20,653 nt of DNA from Ettlia oleoabundans. Its lineage: Eukaryota; Chlorophyta; Chlorophyceae; Chlamydomonadales. The DNA is taken from contig JAAMXP010001894.1 of NCBI GenBank assembly GCA_019693395.1, positions 1 through 20,653 of the forward strand. Reading direction: 5' to 3'. Every line of letters begins with the position of its first letter. Positions within the stretch are counted from its first letter, which is position 1. Below are positions 12,101 to 20,381 of the stretch, piece after piece. A model generated the notes under the pieces. That model saw only the letters and a program-made list of their open reading frames with translations, had not been told where the DNA came from and made no database searches. The position numbers and the translations under genes are program-made.

Positions 12101-12810
12101 ACAGCTGCGCTCAATGCAGGCAGCGGCACAGCAGGAGCGGGAGCAGGGCAGGGCAGAGGCATCTGAGCTTTCCACCTTGCGTTCACGGCTAGAGGAGGCC
12201 ATCAGGGAGAAGGAACAGCTCCAGAAGTTTGCACAGCAGCTGGAAGCTCAAGTGTTGGAGCAGCAGCAGCGTGAGCATGCAGCGACCTCAGCGTCACAGG
12301 GACAGGCATCAGCCGAGGCATCCCAGCTTCACTCCCAGCTGGATGCAGCCAGGGCAGAGCAGCGGCGGCTGCAAGAGCGTGCTGCTGAGCTGGAGGCTGA
12401 GCTGGAGGCCGAGCGGTTAGCGGCTCAGGGGCAGCAAAATGAAATTGAGGGAACTGCCTTTGACCTGGCCACACGGCTGGAGGAGGTGGAGCTGGAGGCA
12501 GCTGAAGCCCTTGAGCAGCTGGAGGTGGCGCTGCAGATGCAAGAGGAGGAGCGGGTGAGTGTGCACGTGGCAGCATGACCAGCAACCTGCAGAAGTTGTA
12601 GAATGATTACTATACCAGGAGGTTGCTGCACATGCACGTGCTTGCACGGCGCAGCAGCTCCTTGCTAATTTTGTCTTTTTCCTCTGAATTGACAGAAGTG
12701 AGCTGTGGTTGAATCTGTCGGTTGCTGTGCTGCAGGAGATGCGCCTAGCTGCTGAGGCGGAGTTGGAGGCAGCCAAGAAACAAATAGAGCGGCTCACTGT
12801 GAGTCCATAA
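101..12810 (+). CDS. Giant tandem-exon-repeat coiled-coil protein (5' partial, at least 29 exons)
   Basis: Twenty-nine phase-0 exons encode about 2,140 residues of Ala/Glu/Gln/Leu/Arg-rich sequence with almost no Pro, Gly or Cys, as expected for a long alpha-helical coiled coil. Recurrent motifs are AELEAEL, QQEQQRLADQA and LAAELEQARAAAAK. Exons: 101-289, 469-657, 835-966, 1202-1375, 1727-1903, 2241-2429, 2769-2957, 3157-3348, 3581-3769, 3974-4162, 4329-4802, 4987-5175, 5404-5592, 5795-5983, 6235-6495, 6719-6844, 7025-7108, 7269-8120, 8284-8472, 8789-8977, 9218-9403, 9668-9847, 10078-10266, 10559-10819, 11008-11136, 11261-11344, 11539-11781, 12021-12554, 12736-12798. The first exon follows an acceptor, so the start lies upstream of the window. 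The 3' end is uncertain: reading through the gtgagt after exon 29 gives Val-Ser-Pro then TAA at 12808-12810, which I used. If that donor is spliced, the gene continues. I recognise no domain other than coiled coil and infer no function. Confidence 0.82.
969..990. repeat. GCTT tetranucleotide microsatellite
   Basis: Five perfect GCTT copies at 971-990 start four bases into intron 3, immediately after the gtgt donor. It is a simple intronic repeat, with a related tract at 8570-8605. Confidence 0.85.
1428..1449. repeat. CTGG tetranucleotide microsatellite
   Basis: About five tandem CTGG units lie inside intron 4 (1376-1726), one of the longer introns of the gene. A shorter ggctggctggct run occurs near 17751 in the last intron of the glycosyltransferase gene. 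Confidence 0.8.
1553..1572. repeat. CCCTG pentanucleotide microsatellite
   Basis: Four perfect CCCTG copies lie in intron 4, about 100 bases downstream of the CTGG tract. Together with nearby gcctgcctgc they make this intron unusually rich in simple repeats. Confidence 0.8.
4329..4802 (+). repeat. Exon 11: compound exon, one head plus three 46-residue bodies
   Basis: This 474-base exon encodes 158 residues that divide exactly into a 20-residue head (AALLEDELQ...) and three ungapped 46-residue bodies, starting RAADLERQLE, RSGELERQLE and RASELKGQLQ. Each body contains SEQQ or AEQQ, an ERQ(Q/K/R) stretch, and a LAxxLEQxRxxAA-type end. The last two bodies are the most alike. No intron separates them, unlike the single-unit exons on either side. 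Confidence 0.85.
4987..5983 (+). repeat. Exons 12-14: three consecutive 63-residue repeat exons
   Basis: Exons 4987-5175, 5404-5592 and 5795-5983 are each exactly 189 bases and begin VAPLESQLAAASEER, AIELEAQLQAAAAER and VGQLESQLAAASQER. Exons 12 and 14 share the head LESQLAAAS(E/Q)ER and both start with Val (GTT) instead of Ala, which suggests they are close relatives. All boundaries are phase 0. Confidence 0.85.
6235..7108 (+). repeat. Exon block 15-16-17, copy A of a three-exon duplication
   Basis: Exon 15 (6235-6495) encodes 87 residues: a 63-residue unit plus a 24-residue tail containing AQNR and LGQAW. Exon 16 (6719-6844, 42 residues) begins with Glu and lacks the usual head. Exon 17 (7025-7108, 28 residues) is a half unit ending TAELEAE. 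The lengths 87/42/28 and residue patterns match exons 24-26 (87/43/28). Confidence 0.8.
6845..7024 (+). other. GC-AG intron (intron 16)
   Basis: Exon 16 ends with Ala-Ala-Ala-Lys, as many neighbouring exons do, with AAG directly followed by gcaagc rather than gt. The acceptor is a pyrimidine-rich tract ending ctgcag at 7024. No GT near the exon end keeps both frame and repeat pattern. AAG|gcaagc fits the known consensus of the minor class of GC-AG introns handled by the major spliceosome. Confidence 0.75.
7269..8120 (+). repeat. Exon 18: compound exon, one head plus six bodies (284 residues)
   Basis: This 852-base exon divides exactly into a 20-residue head (AAKLELQLKA...) and six bodies of 43, 43, 43, 46, 46 and 43 residues. 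They start RTAELEAELA, RASDLEQELE, RCAELENQLE, RAADWESQLQ, RNPELESQLA and RAAELEAQLD. The 46-residue bodies differ from the 43s by about three extra residues in the central Gln-rich stretch (SEQQAQQE against SAQQE). This is the longest uninterrupted exon in the window and is typical rod-like coiled coil. Confidence 0.88.
8570..8605. repeat. GCTT/GCTC compound microsatellite
   Basis: A 36-base tract of GCTT units with three central GCTC units lies in intron 19 (8473-8788), one of the longest introns. It is the same repeat family as the tract next to the donor of intron 3. Confidence 0.85.
9886..9936 (+). other. Two adjacent short hairpins inside intron 22
   Basis: TTGGGG at 9886-9891 can pair with CCCCAA at 9901-9906. 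Thirteen bases further on, GCCCGC at 9919-9924 can pair perfectly with GCGGGC at 9931-9936 across a six-base loop. A third inverted repeat, GAGTACT/AGTACTC, spans 10035-10065 just before the acceptor. The pairing is visible; any function such as an intronic small RNA or splicing control is unproven. Confidence 0.4.
10559..11344 (+). repeat. Exon block 24-25-26, copy B of a three-exon duplication
   Basis: Exon 24 (10559-10819, 87 residues) aligns without gaps to exon 15 through a head of type xAQLExQLA, a shared RSA(D/E)L, a shared QAxDLAA, and a tail with AQ(N/L)R and LxQxW. Exon 25 (11008-11136, 43 residues) and exon 16 both start with Glu and share E(A/S)TAL followed by QL(Q/E)EAR(A/Q)AAAK. 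Exon 26 (11261-11344, 28 residues) matches exon 17, both ending AELEAE. Copy offset is about 4.3 kb. Confidence 0.8.
11539..11781 (+). repeat. Exon 27: starts in mid-unit (81 residues)
   Basis: This exon starts LSKVRQHAEQD, which reads on directly from the AELEAE end of exon 26, so one repeat is split by an intron after that motif. It then holds a linker (RRWENLQK) and one full 43-residue body starting RSAELEAELE. The second body has a QEHxQLxxQxAAMVxEL pattern shared with exons 8 and 20. The acceptor is ccgttgcag at 11538 and the donor gtaagg at 11782. Confidence 0.75.
12021..12798 (+). repeat. Exons 28-29: divergent C-terminal part of the coiled coil
   Basis: Exon 28 (12021-12554, 178 residues) begins with a normal head (AEELTSQLAAATSER) but the bodies are irregular. 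It holds a Gln/Ala/Ser-rich interruption (QQQREHAATSASQGQ), then RAAELEAELEAE and IEGTAFDLATRLEEVE, which resembles LEGTAYTLATELEDVQ in exon 27. Exon 29 (12736-12798, 21 residues, EMRLAAEAELEAAKKQIERL) starts with Glu like exons 16 and 25. Loss of periodicity suggests the end of the repeat array is near. Confidence 0.75.
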
Positions 12811-13416
12811 CATCATACGTGAGTGGTCAAATTTGCAGCAATGCCTGGATAGGAGCTTTGGCAGCATGTTGGTCAGCACCCACACCTGCGCTTGCTGCTG
12901 GACCTGCTTTCCGGGCAGGAGTGTGTATGTGCAGACTTGTTGCAGGCTGTGTCTTTGGTATGTTGTGATGCTCTAACGCATTCACACACTTTCTGGCCTG
13001 CATCCCTGCTGGAACTGTGGCGCTTCATTTTAAATGTTGCCTGTCACAATGCATCTGCAGGAATTGAGATAAACTATGCACTTCAATCAATGGCTTAACG
13101 ATGGGTGGATATGGGCCGTCACCGCATATCCTTCCTTCCGGACAGCCGTACTGAGCCTTTTGGCATTTCATAACTAGGGGCATCACACCTTTCAATTTCT
13201 TTTACCAGGCAGGGTCTTGCGCGTAGCCCATAATATGGTGGTCAGCGGGACGGTGCCATGGTTCCATCCAACTTCATGTGCGAAACAGCTATCTCACTCA
13301 CCATTTCAGACTTCCTAACTTTTCCGACAGACTGCTGACATTCAGTACAGCAACCATAAATGCACTTGTGGCTCGATTATCACCCACACTCTGATTCTTG
13401 CTTGTCGCTGGGAATA

Positions 13417-13599
13417 ATGGACCTGTTTTTTATCCTTCCTCCATTTGTGGGTATTGTGATGGCAGCGGCATTGGGCCCACGCCTGTTTAACCGCCGCATT
13501 TCTGGATGCTGGGGTGTACTACTAGTGACTTGTCTGCTATGTGTTTTCATGATTTTGCTTGTTCTCATGCCGCAGTACTATCTCCTAGCAAACGTGTAA
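13417..13599 (+). CDS. Possible small two-helix membrane protein ORF
   Basis: A 60-codon ATG ORF encodes two hydrophobic stretches, about residues 3-20 (LFFILPPFVGIVMAAALG) and 32-51 (WGVLLVTCLLCVFMILLVLM), separated by a basic linker (RLFNRRISG). This is what a hairpin membrane protein would look like. An upstream in-frame ATG at 13360 would add 19 residues; TAA at 13357 closes the frame before that, so it cannot simply be an exon joined from further upstream. I recognise no family. It may be chance in non-coding DNA, or an exon spliced onward from AAC|gtgtaa at 13593. Confidence 0.25.
   Translation: MDLFFILPPFVGIVMAAALGPRLFNRRISGCWGVLLVTCLLCVFMILLVLMPQYYLLANV
13595..13599 (+). promoter_or_regulatory. 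TGTAA, candidate green-algal polyadenylation signal
   Basis: TGTAA is the standard poly(A) signal of Chlamydomonas-type green algae. This copy lies between the two plus-strand genes, about 350 bases before the ATG of the glycosyltransferase. It could end the coiled-coil transcript, but a five-base motif is weak evidence on its own. Confidence 0.25.
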
Positions 13600-13947
13600 A
13601 TGAACCAACACTCGGCATTGCTCATTCCTGTGGAGTGGCGCACACGCTGCCGCCAATGCATTCGCATCAATTTGACTTACGCCTGGAAGTCTTGTTGAAG
13701 TGTGTTCATTGCAGCTGGCATTCTATGCAGTGAGCATTTGTCCAAGTGAAGCTGGTGGTCCATCACACTGGGTCTGCACACAGGATCAGCTGGCGAATGC
13801 GGCATGCTTCCCCTGCATGGTGATGGAGGAAAGCTGCAATTTGGGCAGCTTCAAACCGCGTCCGGCACATCGCAGGTCTCCACCATCACCTCAGCAAGTT
13901 ATTTGCGAATGCCACGATGCGCGAGAGGCTCACTTGAAGGTTCAACG

Positions 13948-16900
13948 ATGGCCGGGCGGCGCCTCCCGGCGGTTCTAGCGGTCGTGCTCGCCACATACGT
14001 GTGCAATATCGTTAGCGCAGATCAGGAGCTATCGGTGCAGGGGACGCCCGGCACTGCAGCTGGCACCCTTCTTAGCGGCAGTTGGGGCGGCAGCACTGGC
14101 GACCGTGCCTTGCTGCAGGATGCCGCCACAGGCCAAACAGCAGCAGGAGACACGATGGCAGTAAAATGCCCGCAGTTGTCCAAAGAGCTCTTGCAGCAAC
14201 ATGCCAAGGATGGCACGGTCATGCTTGCCGTGGTGGGTTATGCTGCGCTGCGTCTTAACGCTGCCATACTTCAATCGCCTGCTGCCAACGCAATTCCGCT
14301 GCTGTTGATGCTACTTGAAAGGCGTGGGACATTTCCTGGCGGATAGCACCTGTGTTATTAGGCAGCCACGTTGTGACCTCAGCCTCACTCTGCAAACCAG
14401 CCTGCTGCCACTGGCCAACAAAGTGTCTTGTGCAACGGCCCCCTTGCTGCACGTAGGCTAACTCAGCACAGTGGGATTTTGCTGCAAACTGGCTGAAGCA
14501 CGTCCACCGAACAGGCATAACATACGCGGTTGTGGCAGCCTCAGACGCTCTCTCATCGCAGCGACTGGCAGCCGCCGGGCAGGCATGCTTCGAGTGGATC
14601 GACGAAGACATCCCAAAGCTCGGTGAGGCGGACCCTTCCGACTTGTCTGCTGCCACTTGTTGATGATTTTTCTTCGATTATTGCACACCTTGGGGCGAGA
14701 TGTTCATGAAACAGTGCTTACAAACATGAACTGCTGGAATGGGGGGCAACCTGCTGTTGTGCGTCTTCAAGCTCTGCTCCACCTGCTTCTGCTTCAGGCC
14801 TGAATTGGGGGGAGGAGGGCTGGCGGCGCATGACATGGTCCAAGGTTTTTGTGGTTGCCGCGGTGGTGGACTGGGGGTTCAACCTGGTGGTTTCAGATGT
14901 GGACGTGGTGTGGTTCAAAGACCCTGTCCCACTATTCGCCAAGCACCCACATGCAGGTGGGCCTGCCCTGCCTTTGCCGTCGGGCTGCGCTGACTGTTAC
15001 GGTGCACTGGCATCCACCCAGGGCTGGAAGCTGAGAAGGATGGCTGTATACTTCGCTCCATGTAGCCCTGAAACAGAATTGATGCCCGCTTCACGTTGCC
15101 AACACGAAATGCAGACCTTATGTTTAGTGAGGATGGCACATCCACATACAACCTGTCGGGGGATGATGGGCTGGAGCTGGAGGGCGGGCCCTTCTATGAC
15201 TTCAACACTGGTGGGCTTACTGCACGTGCTTCGCTGCCTGGCGTAAGGCTTCTTTAAACTGCAGCGCAAAGCTATACTCATCAATTTTGAGCTGTGTGCT
15301 GCCATGCCATGCTGGCTGATCTTACCCCTTCCATTCGTTCAATGCCAATACAAGCAGCCGCGCCCTGGTTGCCATCTCTAGCTCCATGTCTGCCATGCTT
15401 TGCCACAAATGGCTGCCCATGGTTGCCTGGGCCCCATTCTTTTCCGCTGGCGAGCCGTGTATGCAGGCGTGTACTTGTTGCGGTACAACAACAACACAGC
15501 AGCATGGACGCATGCTTGGCGACAGTTCTTTGACAAATGCCAGATGCACGACCAGCACTGTGCTTACGAATTGATGCGGCAGACCTCACACCAGTCATAT
15601 CCCCAAAATCCGCGATTGAAGCGCGGCTGGAAGGATCGTTTATGGGTGGGCATCCTTTCTCCCAGGTGGGTTGTTAGGTTGTGCATGCTGGCTGCTTAAC
15701 TTGGTGTAGACGCGCTAGCACATGTGTTGCACAGCTGTTGCGCTCGCGCAAATGTGTATTCACGTGTACAAACAGTTGGGCAAGCTCCATGCGGCCTACC
15801 ACCTCCTCCCACGGTCCACAGCCTGCTTTACACCCGGGCAGCGTGCTGTCACACCTGCTGGCTTCCAGTCTTAAAATGTTCCAACCCCACCGTCCCTGCC
15901 TGGCATGCATCCTCCAGCGTATCGATGAATGCTCATACTAGATACTTGCAACGACTGGACAAGGTAGGCTCGCCTGTGAAGTTGCGCTTCCCAGCTTCCA
16001 GCTAGTGTCTGTACCCAACAAACACGGCGTGTTTGTTACTTGCACTTCAACAGCTTGCCATCTGAGATACAAGCGCTTTCCAACCCGTGCTGCCTGTCCT
16101 CTGCCTCTTTCAGGTACAGAATGTGGAGCCATATGTTGTGCACCTCACCTGGACCTACAATGGCATAGCGGGCAAGCGTTCACGCATGCGAGACATGGGG
16201 CTCTGGTTTGATCCGCCAGAATACTATTCTAACGGCAGCTATGTCACGGTCGATCTCACGCTGCCAGAGGTGTGCATGCGGGAAGCATTGTTGTGTTGAT
16301 CCTGTCGGTCTGTCAATGCTGCACACATTGTCATAAAACCCATTCCTGCTTCCAGCCCAATGCGTGCATGGCAGTTGTGGCAAAGCATCGCAGCTGGAAG
16401 CCCAAGAGTTGTTGATGTGGGGGTGCGGTTGGTACTGGGTCTGACGCACCAGCAGTTCAGTTTGCGTTTGAAGCCCACTATGCTTCTTCCAGCCAGTTGC
16501 TTCCTGTCACCATTCCTTGCCTTGCTGCAGAAACCGCCAAAATACAATGAGTGGAACGAGAATGAGGACATGGTGGCGTTCTACCTTGAGACTATCCATG
16601 CGCAGCTGCAGCAGGCATACGTGGGCATGGCACTAGCGGTGGCGGCCGGTCGGGCATTCATATTGCCGCAGGTGGGGACGCATGCAGCATGGTGCACCGC
16701 TCGGTGGCACAGGCAGGCGTTTCAGCTTCAGTCATGTCTTTGTGTTGAGCAGCTTACATGGGCCATGGTAAAAGCATGGCTGCCGCTGGCGGCGTGCTGC
16801 AGCACGCGTATGGTACAACGCGTGTGCATTCACATTTGTGCGTCGTTAACCACCTGCTGGCCAGCTTTGGGTCAACTGCTCGTTCCCTCCTGCAGTTCCA

Positions 16901-17941
16901 GTGCTACTGCGAGAAGCTGTGGTACGGTGTGGTGCGGTGCCGAGTGTTTGATGCGCAGGCCATGCCCTTCCCGGTGCCTTGGTGAGCGGCGGGACATCAG
17001 AGATGCAGAGATTCGGCCTGTGTTTGGCAGTTGCTATTTCTACTCCAGCTTCCCTTCCTCATAAGAGGCTTGGTGATCCCCCAACACAACCATTGTAGCT
17101 GTGCATGAACCACTCAACAGCACCCTCACCTGCTTGCCTTGTCGTACTGCCTGCACCGCAGCCCTCAAGACTACCTCTTTGATCCCGCCCATTACGATGA
17201 CGACCCCACAGCCCATGGCACACCCATCGCCATTCGGGAGTCATCATTCCTAGAAAACGAGCGCACGCCAGCAGAAGTCAAAGTAGGTTGTGCTGTGTTT
17301 GGGATGATGGATAGCTCTGTACGGGTGATGCAGCGGGCAACGGCTGGGAACGCAGGCATGAGCAAGCTTGCCCAGCAGAGTTGCCAACCGATATGCGATG
17401 CAACCAACATGGGTTTCCCTTCTGGATGTTCCCAACAGGACACGGATTTGGTGATCCAACCATCTGCTGCATTAGGCTGCCAAGACTGCACCGAGGAGGT
17501 GGAAGGGCCGGCGGGAGGCAAGGTGGTGCTGGTGCCACCCACACTAGGGGATGCACGGCTGTTGCCGCTGCTCGAAAAGTACAAGCGGCATCGTGTGTGG
17601 CGGCTCAGTTTCGCAGATGTGGGCAGCACGCAGCGGGCCTATGGCGGTTTTGCAGATGCGGCAGCAGCGGAGGCCTTTGACCGGCGCATGGAGCACATTA
17701 CGACCGACTTTTGTTGTAGGTGGGACGGTTCGCATCTATGATTGCTTGCCGGCTGGCTGGCTAACTAGTGCTGTTAGAGCAGAGCAATGCCTGTCGTGAG
17801 TGCCTGCCGAGCTTACCTGGCTGTATTTTTGTGTGCAGGCGGGAGGAGGAGGCGCCGCGCTACCACAAGGCTGATGAAATCGTGGTCAAGCTGAGCATGA
17901 CGCCAGAGTTTCAATACAGCGGTTCCACCAGCCAGGCATAA
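13948..17941 (+). CDS. GT77 glycosyltransferase, XEG113/RRA-like putative arabinosyltransferase (12 exons)
   Basis: Phase-consistent exons: 13948-14232, 14472-14622, 14798-14956, 15115-15210, 15467-15665, 15918-15963, 16114-16269, 16531-16671, 16896-16981, 17162-17282, 17439-17719, 17839-17941 (TAA 17939-17941), 607 residues; Arabidopsis XEG113 is of similar length as I recall. Residues 5-24 are hydrophobic (signal or type II anchor). Next come CPQLSKELLQQHAKDGTV (74-91), WDFAANWLKHV (96-106), SDVDVVWFKDP with the metal/nucleotide-sugar DVD at 179-181, FYDFNTGVYLLR near 225-236, NAHTRYLQ (301-308), EPYVVHLTW (317-325), GKRSRMRDMGLWFDPPEYY (332-350), and FQCYCEKLW (412-420). Family members transfer arabinose to hydroxyproline-rich extensin-type glycoproteins in the Golgi; this substrate is inferred. 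The exon 1/2 junction is least certain: donor 14251 with acceptor 14466 also keeps frame and gives 615 residues. ATG 13948 was chosen because the hydrophobic segment follows; in-frame ATG 13804 would bury it. Confidence 0.85.
15918..15963 (+). other. 46-base micro-exon (exon 6) of the GT77 gene
   Basis: The exon begins with C completing an AG|C serine codon from exon 5 and encodes VSMNAHTRYLQRLDK, then a gtaggc donor. The motif NAHTRYLQ corresponds to the NGHTFFVQ-like block of GT77 proteins, and the next exon continues VQNVEPYVVHLTW. Family-like sequence and frame on both sides support this tiny exon, which gene finders could easily miss. Confidence 0.75.
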
Positions 17942-18612
17942 TGCGGTGGCTGCTGCTTGTAAGATTGTGCACCACCCTCAATAGCGCTCGGCTCAAACAG
18001 GATCAGCCCTGGTGGGCAATGAACTGTTGGTCATGCACTGGCTTCTTTCTTGGCTGATGGCGCACGCCCGGCTAGCTGTACATTGAGTACAGCGGCCAGC
18101 TAAGGGCCCACGAAGGGTCTATGCTGCGTCACCTCACCCGGCTCAATGGTCTCCCATAGTGAACTCGAATGGCTTCTCCCAAGCACTTCCCGAAACAGGC
18201 TGCAACTTGGCCGCTAAAGCTATGAATTGCCGTATTATAAGGCCGTTATAGCGGTGTGCTTGCCCGCGAGGCCTAAGGCGCGCCAGCGAACGCCGTGGTT
18301 GTTGTCAACGTGCACACGGACCCTGTTCATCCTAAGTTATGTTAACAAACACATGAAAGGTGCAGACCAAGCTTTCCGCGGCGCAATATTCGGGGGAGGG
18401 GTTCTTGGCCTGAGGGTTGTCATAGTGCGTCCCAGGCTGCAGGCTGGAATCTGCGCTACAAGCAGCCCACAGTGGAAGAACACGCCGACAAGCAGCTGGG
18501 CATGCGAGGGTAGCCAAAGCAGCAGAAGCTGCCAAGGCGGCACAGGCGGCGGCGGCAGCCTCAACCGTAGCAGGGCGAACTGGCAGGTTGCTGCAGCACT
18601 GCTTTGGGATGA
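17942..18612. other. Downstream region with no supported gene
   Basis: This stretch follows the GT77 stop codon. A TGTAA lies at 17958-17962, very close to the stop, and might be the poly(A) signal. A coding-looking fragment, WNLRYKQPTVEEHADKQ, occurs near 18449-18499 but its frame closes at a TAG near 18510. Alanine-rich KAAEAAKAAQAAAAA follows in another frame. I cannot join these into a gene. Confidence 0.4.
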
Positions 18613-18615
18613 TAA

Positions 18616-19783
18616 AATGTGTTTTTTGATGATGACTGTGGTGTCTATGACAGCCTTGATGAACACTACGGCAGTGCACAACCTCGCAACAAGCCCACCA
18701 ACCTGTGGTTGCCGGCAGCCGACGCTGGCTTGTCAGCCCACGGCCAACGCTGTGCAAAGTTTGAGCATCAGTTCCGTGAGCAGGATGAGCTAGGTGTGCA
18801 GTATCGCATCATGCGAGCCCCGCAGATAGCAAAATACCGCCGTCAGGACTTACAGCAGCGGTTGCAGCTGTACCAGCAATGGGTGCTACCATACATACAA
18901 GAAGCAGCGCAGCCTAATTGCACCTGCAGCGGTAAAGCCCAGGTTGTTGGCTGGCGAAAGGTGTTGTTGAGAACAATGTGTGGCACCGGGGCCATCTCCA
19001 TCCCCTCGCTGAGGTATGCTGGGTCAAATTCATGCATTCAATTTCACGTGAGCATGCTGTTCAACTTGTGCAAAGCTTCCAATGTGTCACCTGGTGGGCA
19101 GTTCGCCCCGCTGGCTTACAGTATGTCCCAGTGATTTGGTTTGTGCCTGCAGCTGTGGGTGTGCCCTCTTTGAAATGCATCCGGCAGCCATCGACTGTCA
19201 TGCCACCTCTCCTGTGGCAGCCCATTCCTGGCTGGAGGGGCCGCTGGTTCTGTTGCACGGCTTGCTGGAGGTTGAGGCGGGCGTGGCTGTGAATAATTTT
19301 GCTTCTGTGCTTAGCCAATACGCTGAATTTACCGAGCAGCTGCAAGTGCAGCCCCGCAAAACTCTGCCTCTAATTCCTAAAATCTTGGGGCCTGCATTGC
19401 GGCATGCGCGGGTCGAGCAATACCTTGCCAACAGCCCTTCAAGGTGTGGTGCTGACATCTTCTCCAGCAGCGTTGGCCACTGTCCTCCTTGTGCTGGTGC
19501 CCAGTTGCAGCAGTTGGTTGGGGCAGACGTAACCGCAGGGCAGCAGCAAAGCAATCAGCTGTTGTCAGCTCAGGCACCACTCGCAGAAGCACGAGAGGGT
19601 GTTCAAACGGTTGCTGTGGTGTCAGCATCACAACGGGCGCCTTTCCAGTATCCTCGCGACTTACGTCACTCACAGCCCAGCTCTTTAGCTTGTCGTTTCC
19701 TTCACAGCTGCGCTGGTCTGCCTGCAAGCCGCCCACCCCGATCGCAGGCCCCTGTTCCGTTCAAACCGCCCCGCGCAGTCTGA
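18616..19783 (+). CDS. Possible unrecognised two-exon gene fragment
   Basis: An open frame from 18616 to 19013 reads FFDDDCGVYDSLDEHYGS, then charged, Gln-rich sequence with RIMRAPQIAKYRRQDLQQRL and YQQWVLPYIQEA. It ends in phase 2 at AG|gtatgc (19014). The acceptor gcctgcag at 19152 opens a phase-compatible frame starting with C (19153) that reads CGCALFEMHPAAID, HSWLEGPLVLLHGLLEVEAG and NNFASVLSQYAEFTEQLQ, then becomes low-complexity until the stop at 19781-19783. The join gives an intron of 139 bases. TAA at 18613 with no acceptor just after it leaves the N-terminus unexplained, so this may be an internal exon with a missed acceptor (for example after tatgacag near 18651), a pseudogene, or chance. 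I recognise no domain. Confidence 0.3.
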
Positions 19784-20380
19784 ACGCGGCCATGAAGGGC
19801 CTACCTGTATACGTCTCTGCTTTGCCATTAAACCTTGTGCGCCTCAGGCACCAGGCCTGCCGCCGCTTACTTTAGGAGCACGGCCGGGTTGGTGGCGTCG
19901 CCGGTGCCAAATGCGTGCGGCAACGGCTGTGCTCTGGTCCAGTCAGACGGGCTGATCATGTTTTGACTGGAATGGCGCCAATCACATACGCCACGACATT
20001 GGGGGGTATGAGCCACGTTTTCCACCCGTTGTCGTGTGAGATGTTTGCTGCCCGCCAGCCCGCTTTCTGTTGTTGTGCTCGTTTGGGGCGCAGTGGCGAT
20101 TGGAGAAGGGACTGGCTCAAGGACATGGCCGTTGGGACTGCCTTGACCCTTGCCACGCTGACGATGACAGAAGTGTGGAGCTCCTGCTTGCAAGAAATGG
20201 GGCTGAAGGGGACGTTTGTCGCAAGCAGGCAGGGGTGAGTGGGCCACAATTGGACACCCTGCTTTATTTGGCCGTCCCTTGCTTTGAGCGGCCGCTAGAA
20301 TAAATCGTGTTTCAGTGACCCTGTCCATTCCTGAGGCCATTTGCAAGACCGTTTTCTAGCACAAAACGTGTAATTCCCAG
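19784..20380. other. Region with no supported gene
   Basis: Open frames exist on both strands but none shows recognisable domains, clear splice-linked continuity or consistent composition. The plus-strand frame around 20170-20235 (ELLLARNGAEGDVC) ends next to a gtgagt and could be a stray exon. I do not support a gene here. Confidence 0.5.
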
Positions 20381-20381
20381 G

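Larger units (their letters stand above)
12811..13947. other. Inter-gene interval, possible 3' exons or UTR of the coiled-coil gene
   Basis: If the gtgagt after exon 29 is spliced, two phase-0 terminal exons are possible. One follows gcatctgcag at 13061-13072 (Glu-Leu-Arg-stop). The other follows ttccgacag at 13331-13417 (28 residues starting TADIQYSN, then stop). A 12-base AVSL micro-exon at 12946-12957 is also formally possible. The first TGTAA motif (the usual green-algal polyadenylation signal) that I see after exon 29 is at 13595-13599. I see no other coding signal apart from the small ORF listed separately. Confidence 0.4.

Noticed and set aside
101..12798. The repeat array as a CRISPR, satellite or transposon-derived repeat
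   Set aside because: Repeat units are protein-coding and diverged at DNA level, and the introns between them look unrelated. I saw no terminal inverted repeats, target-site duplications or transposase/RT motifs.
12946..12957. 12-base micro-exon (AVSL) between ttgcag and gtatgt
   Set aside because: It is in phase and AVSL resembles the start of exon 17, but four residues cannot be supported without transcript data.
13804..13947. N-terminal extension of the GT77 protein from ATG 13804
   Set aside because: It would place the hydrophobic signal or anchor about 50 residues inside the protein, and the extra sequence shows no family resemblance. ATG 13948 gives a normal signal-like N-terminus.
19867..20346. 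Minus-strand ORF of 159 codons next to the tRNA
   Set aside because: Some stretches look plausible (GTGDATNPAVLLK at the end) but I see no domain or splice support, and competing frames of similar quality exist on both strands.
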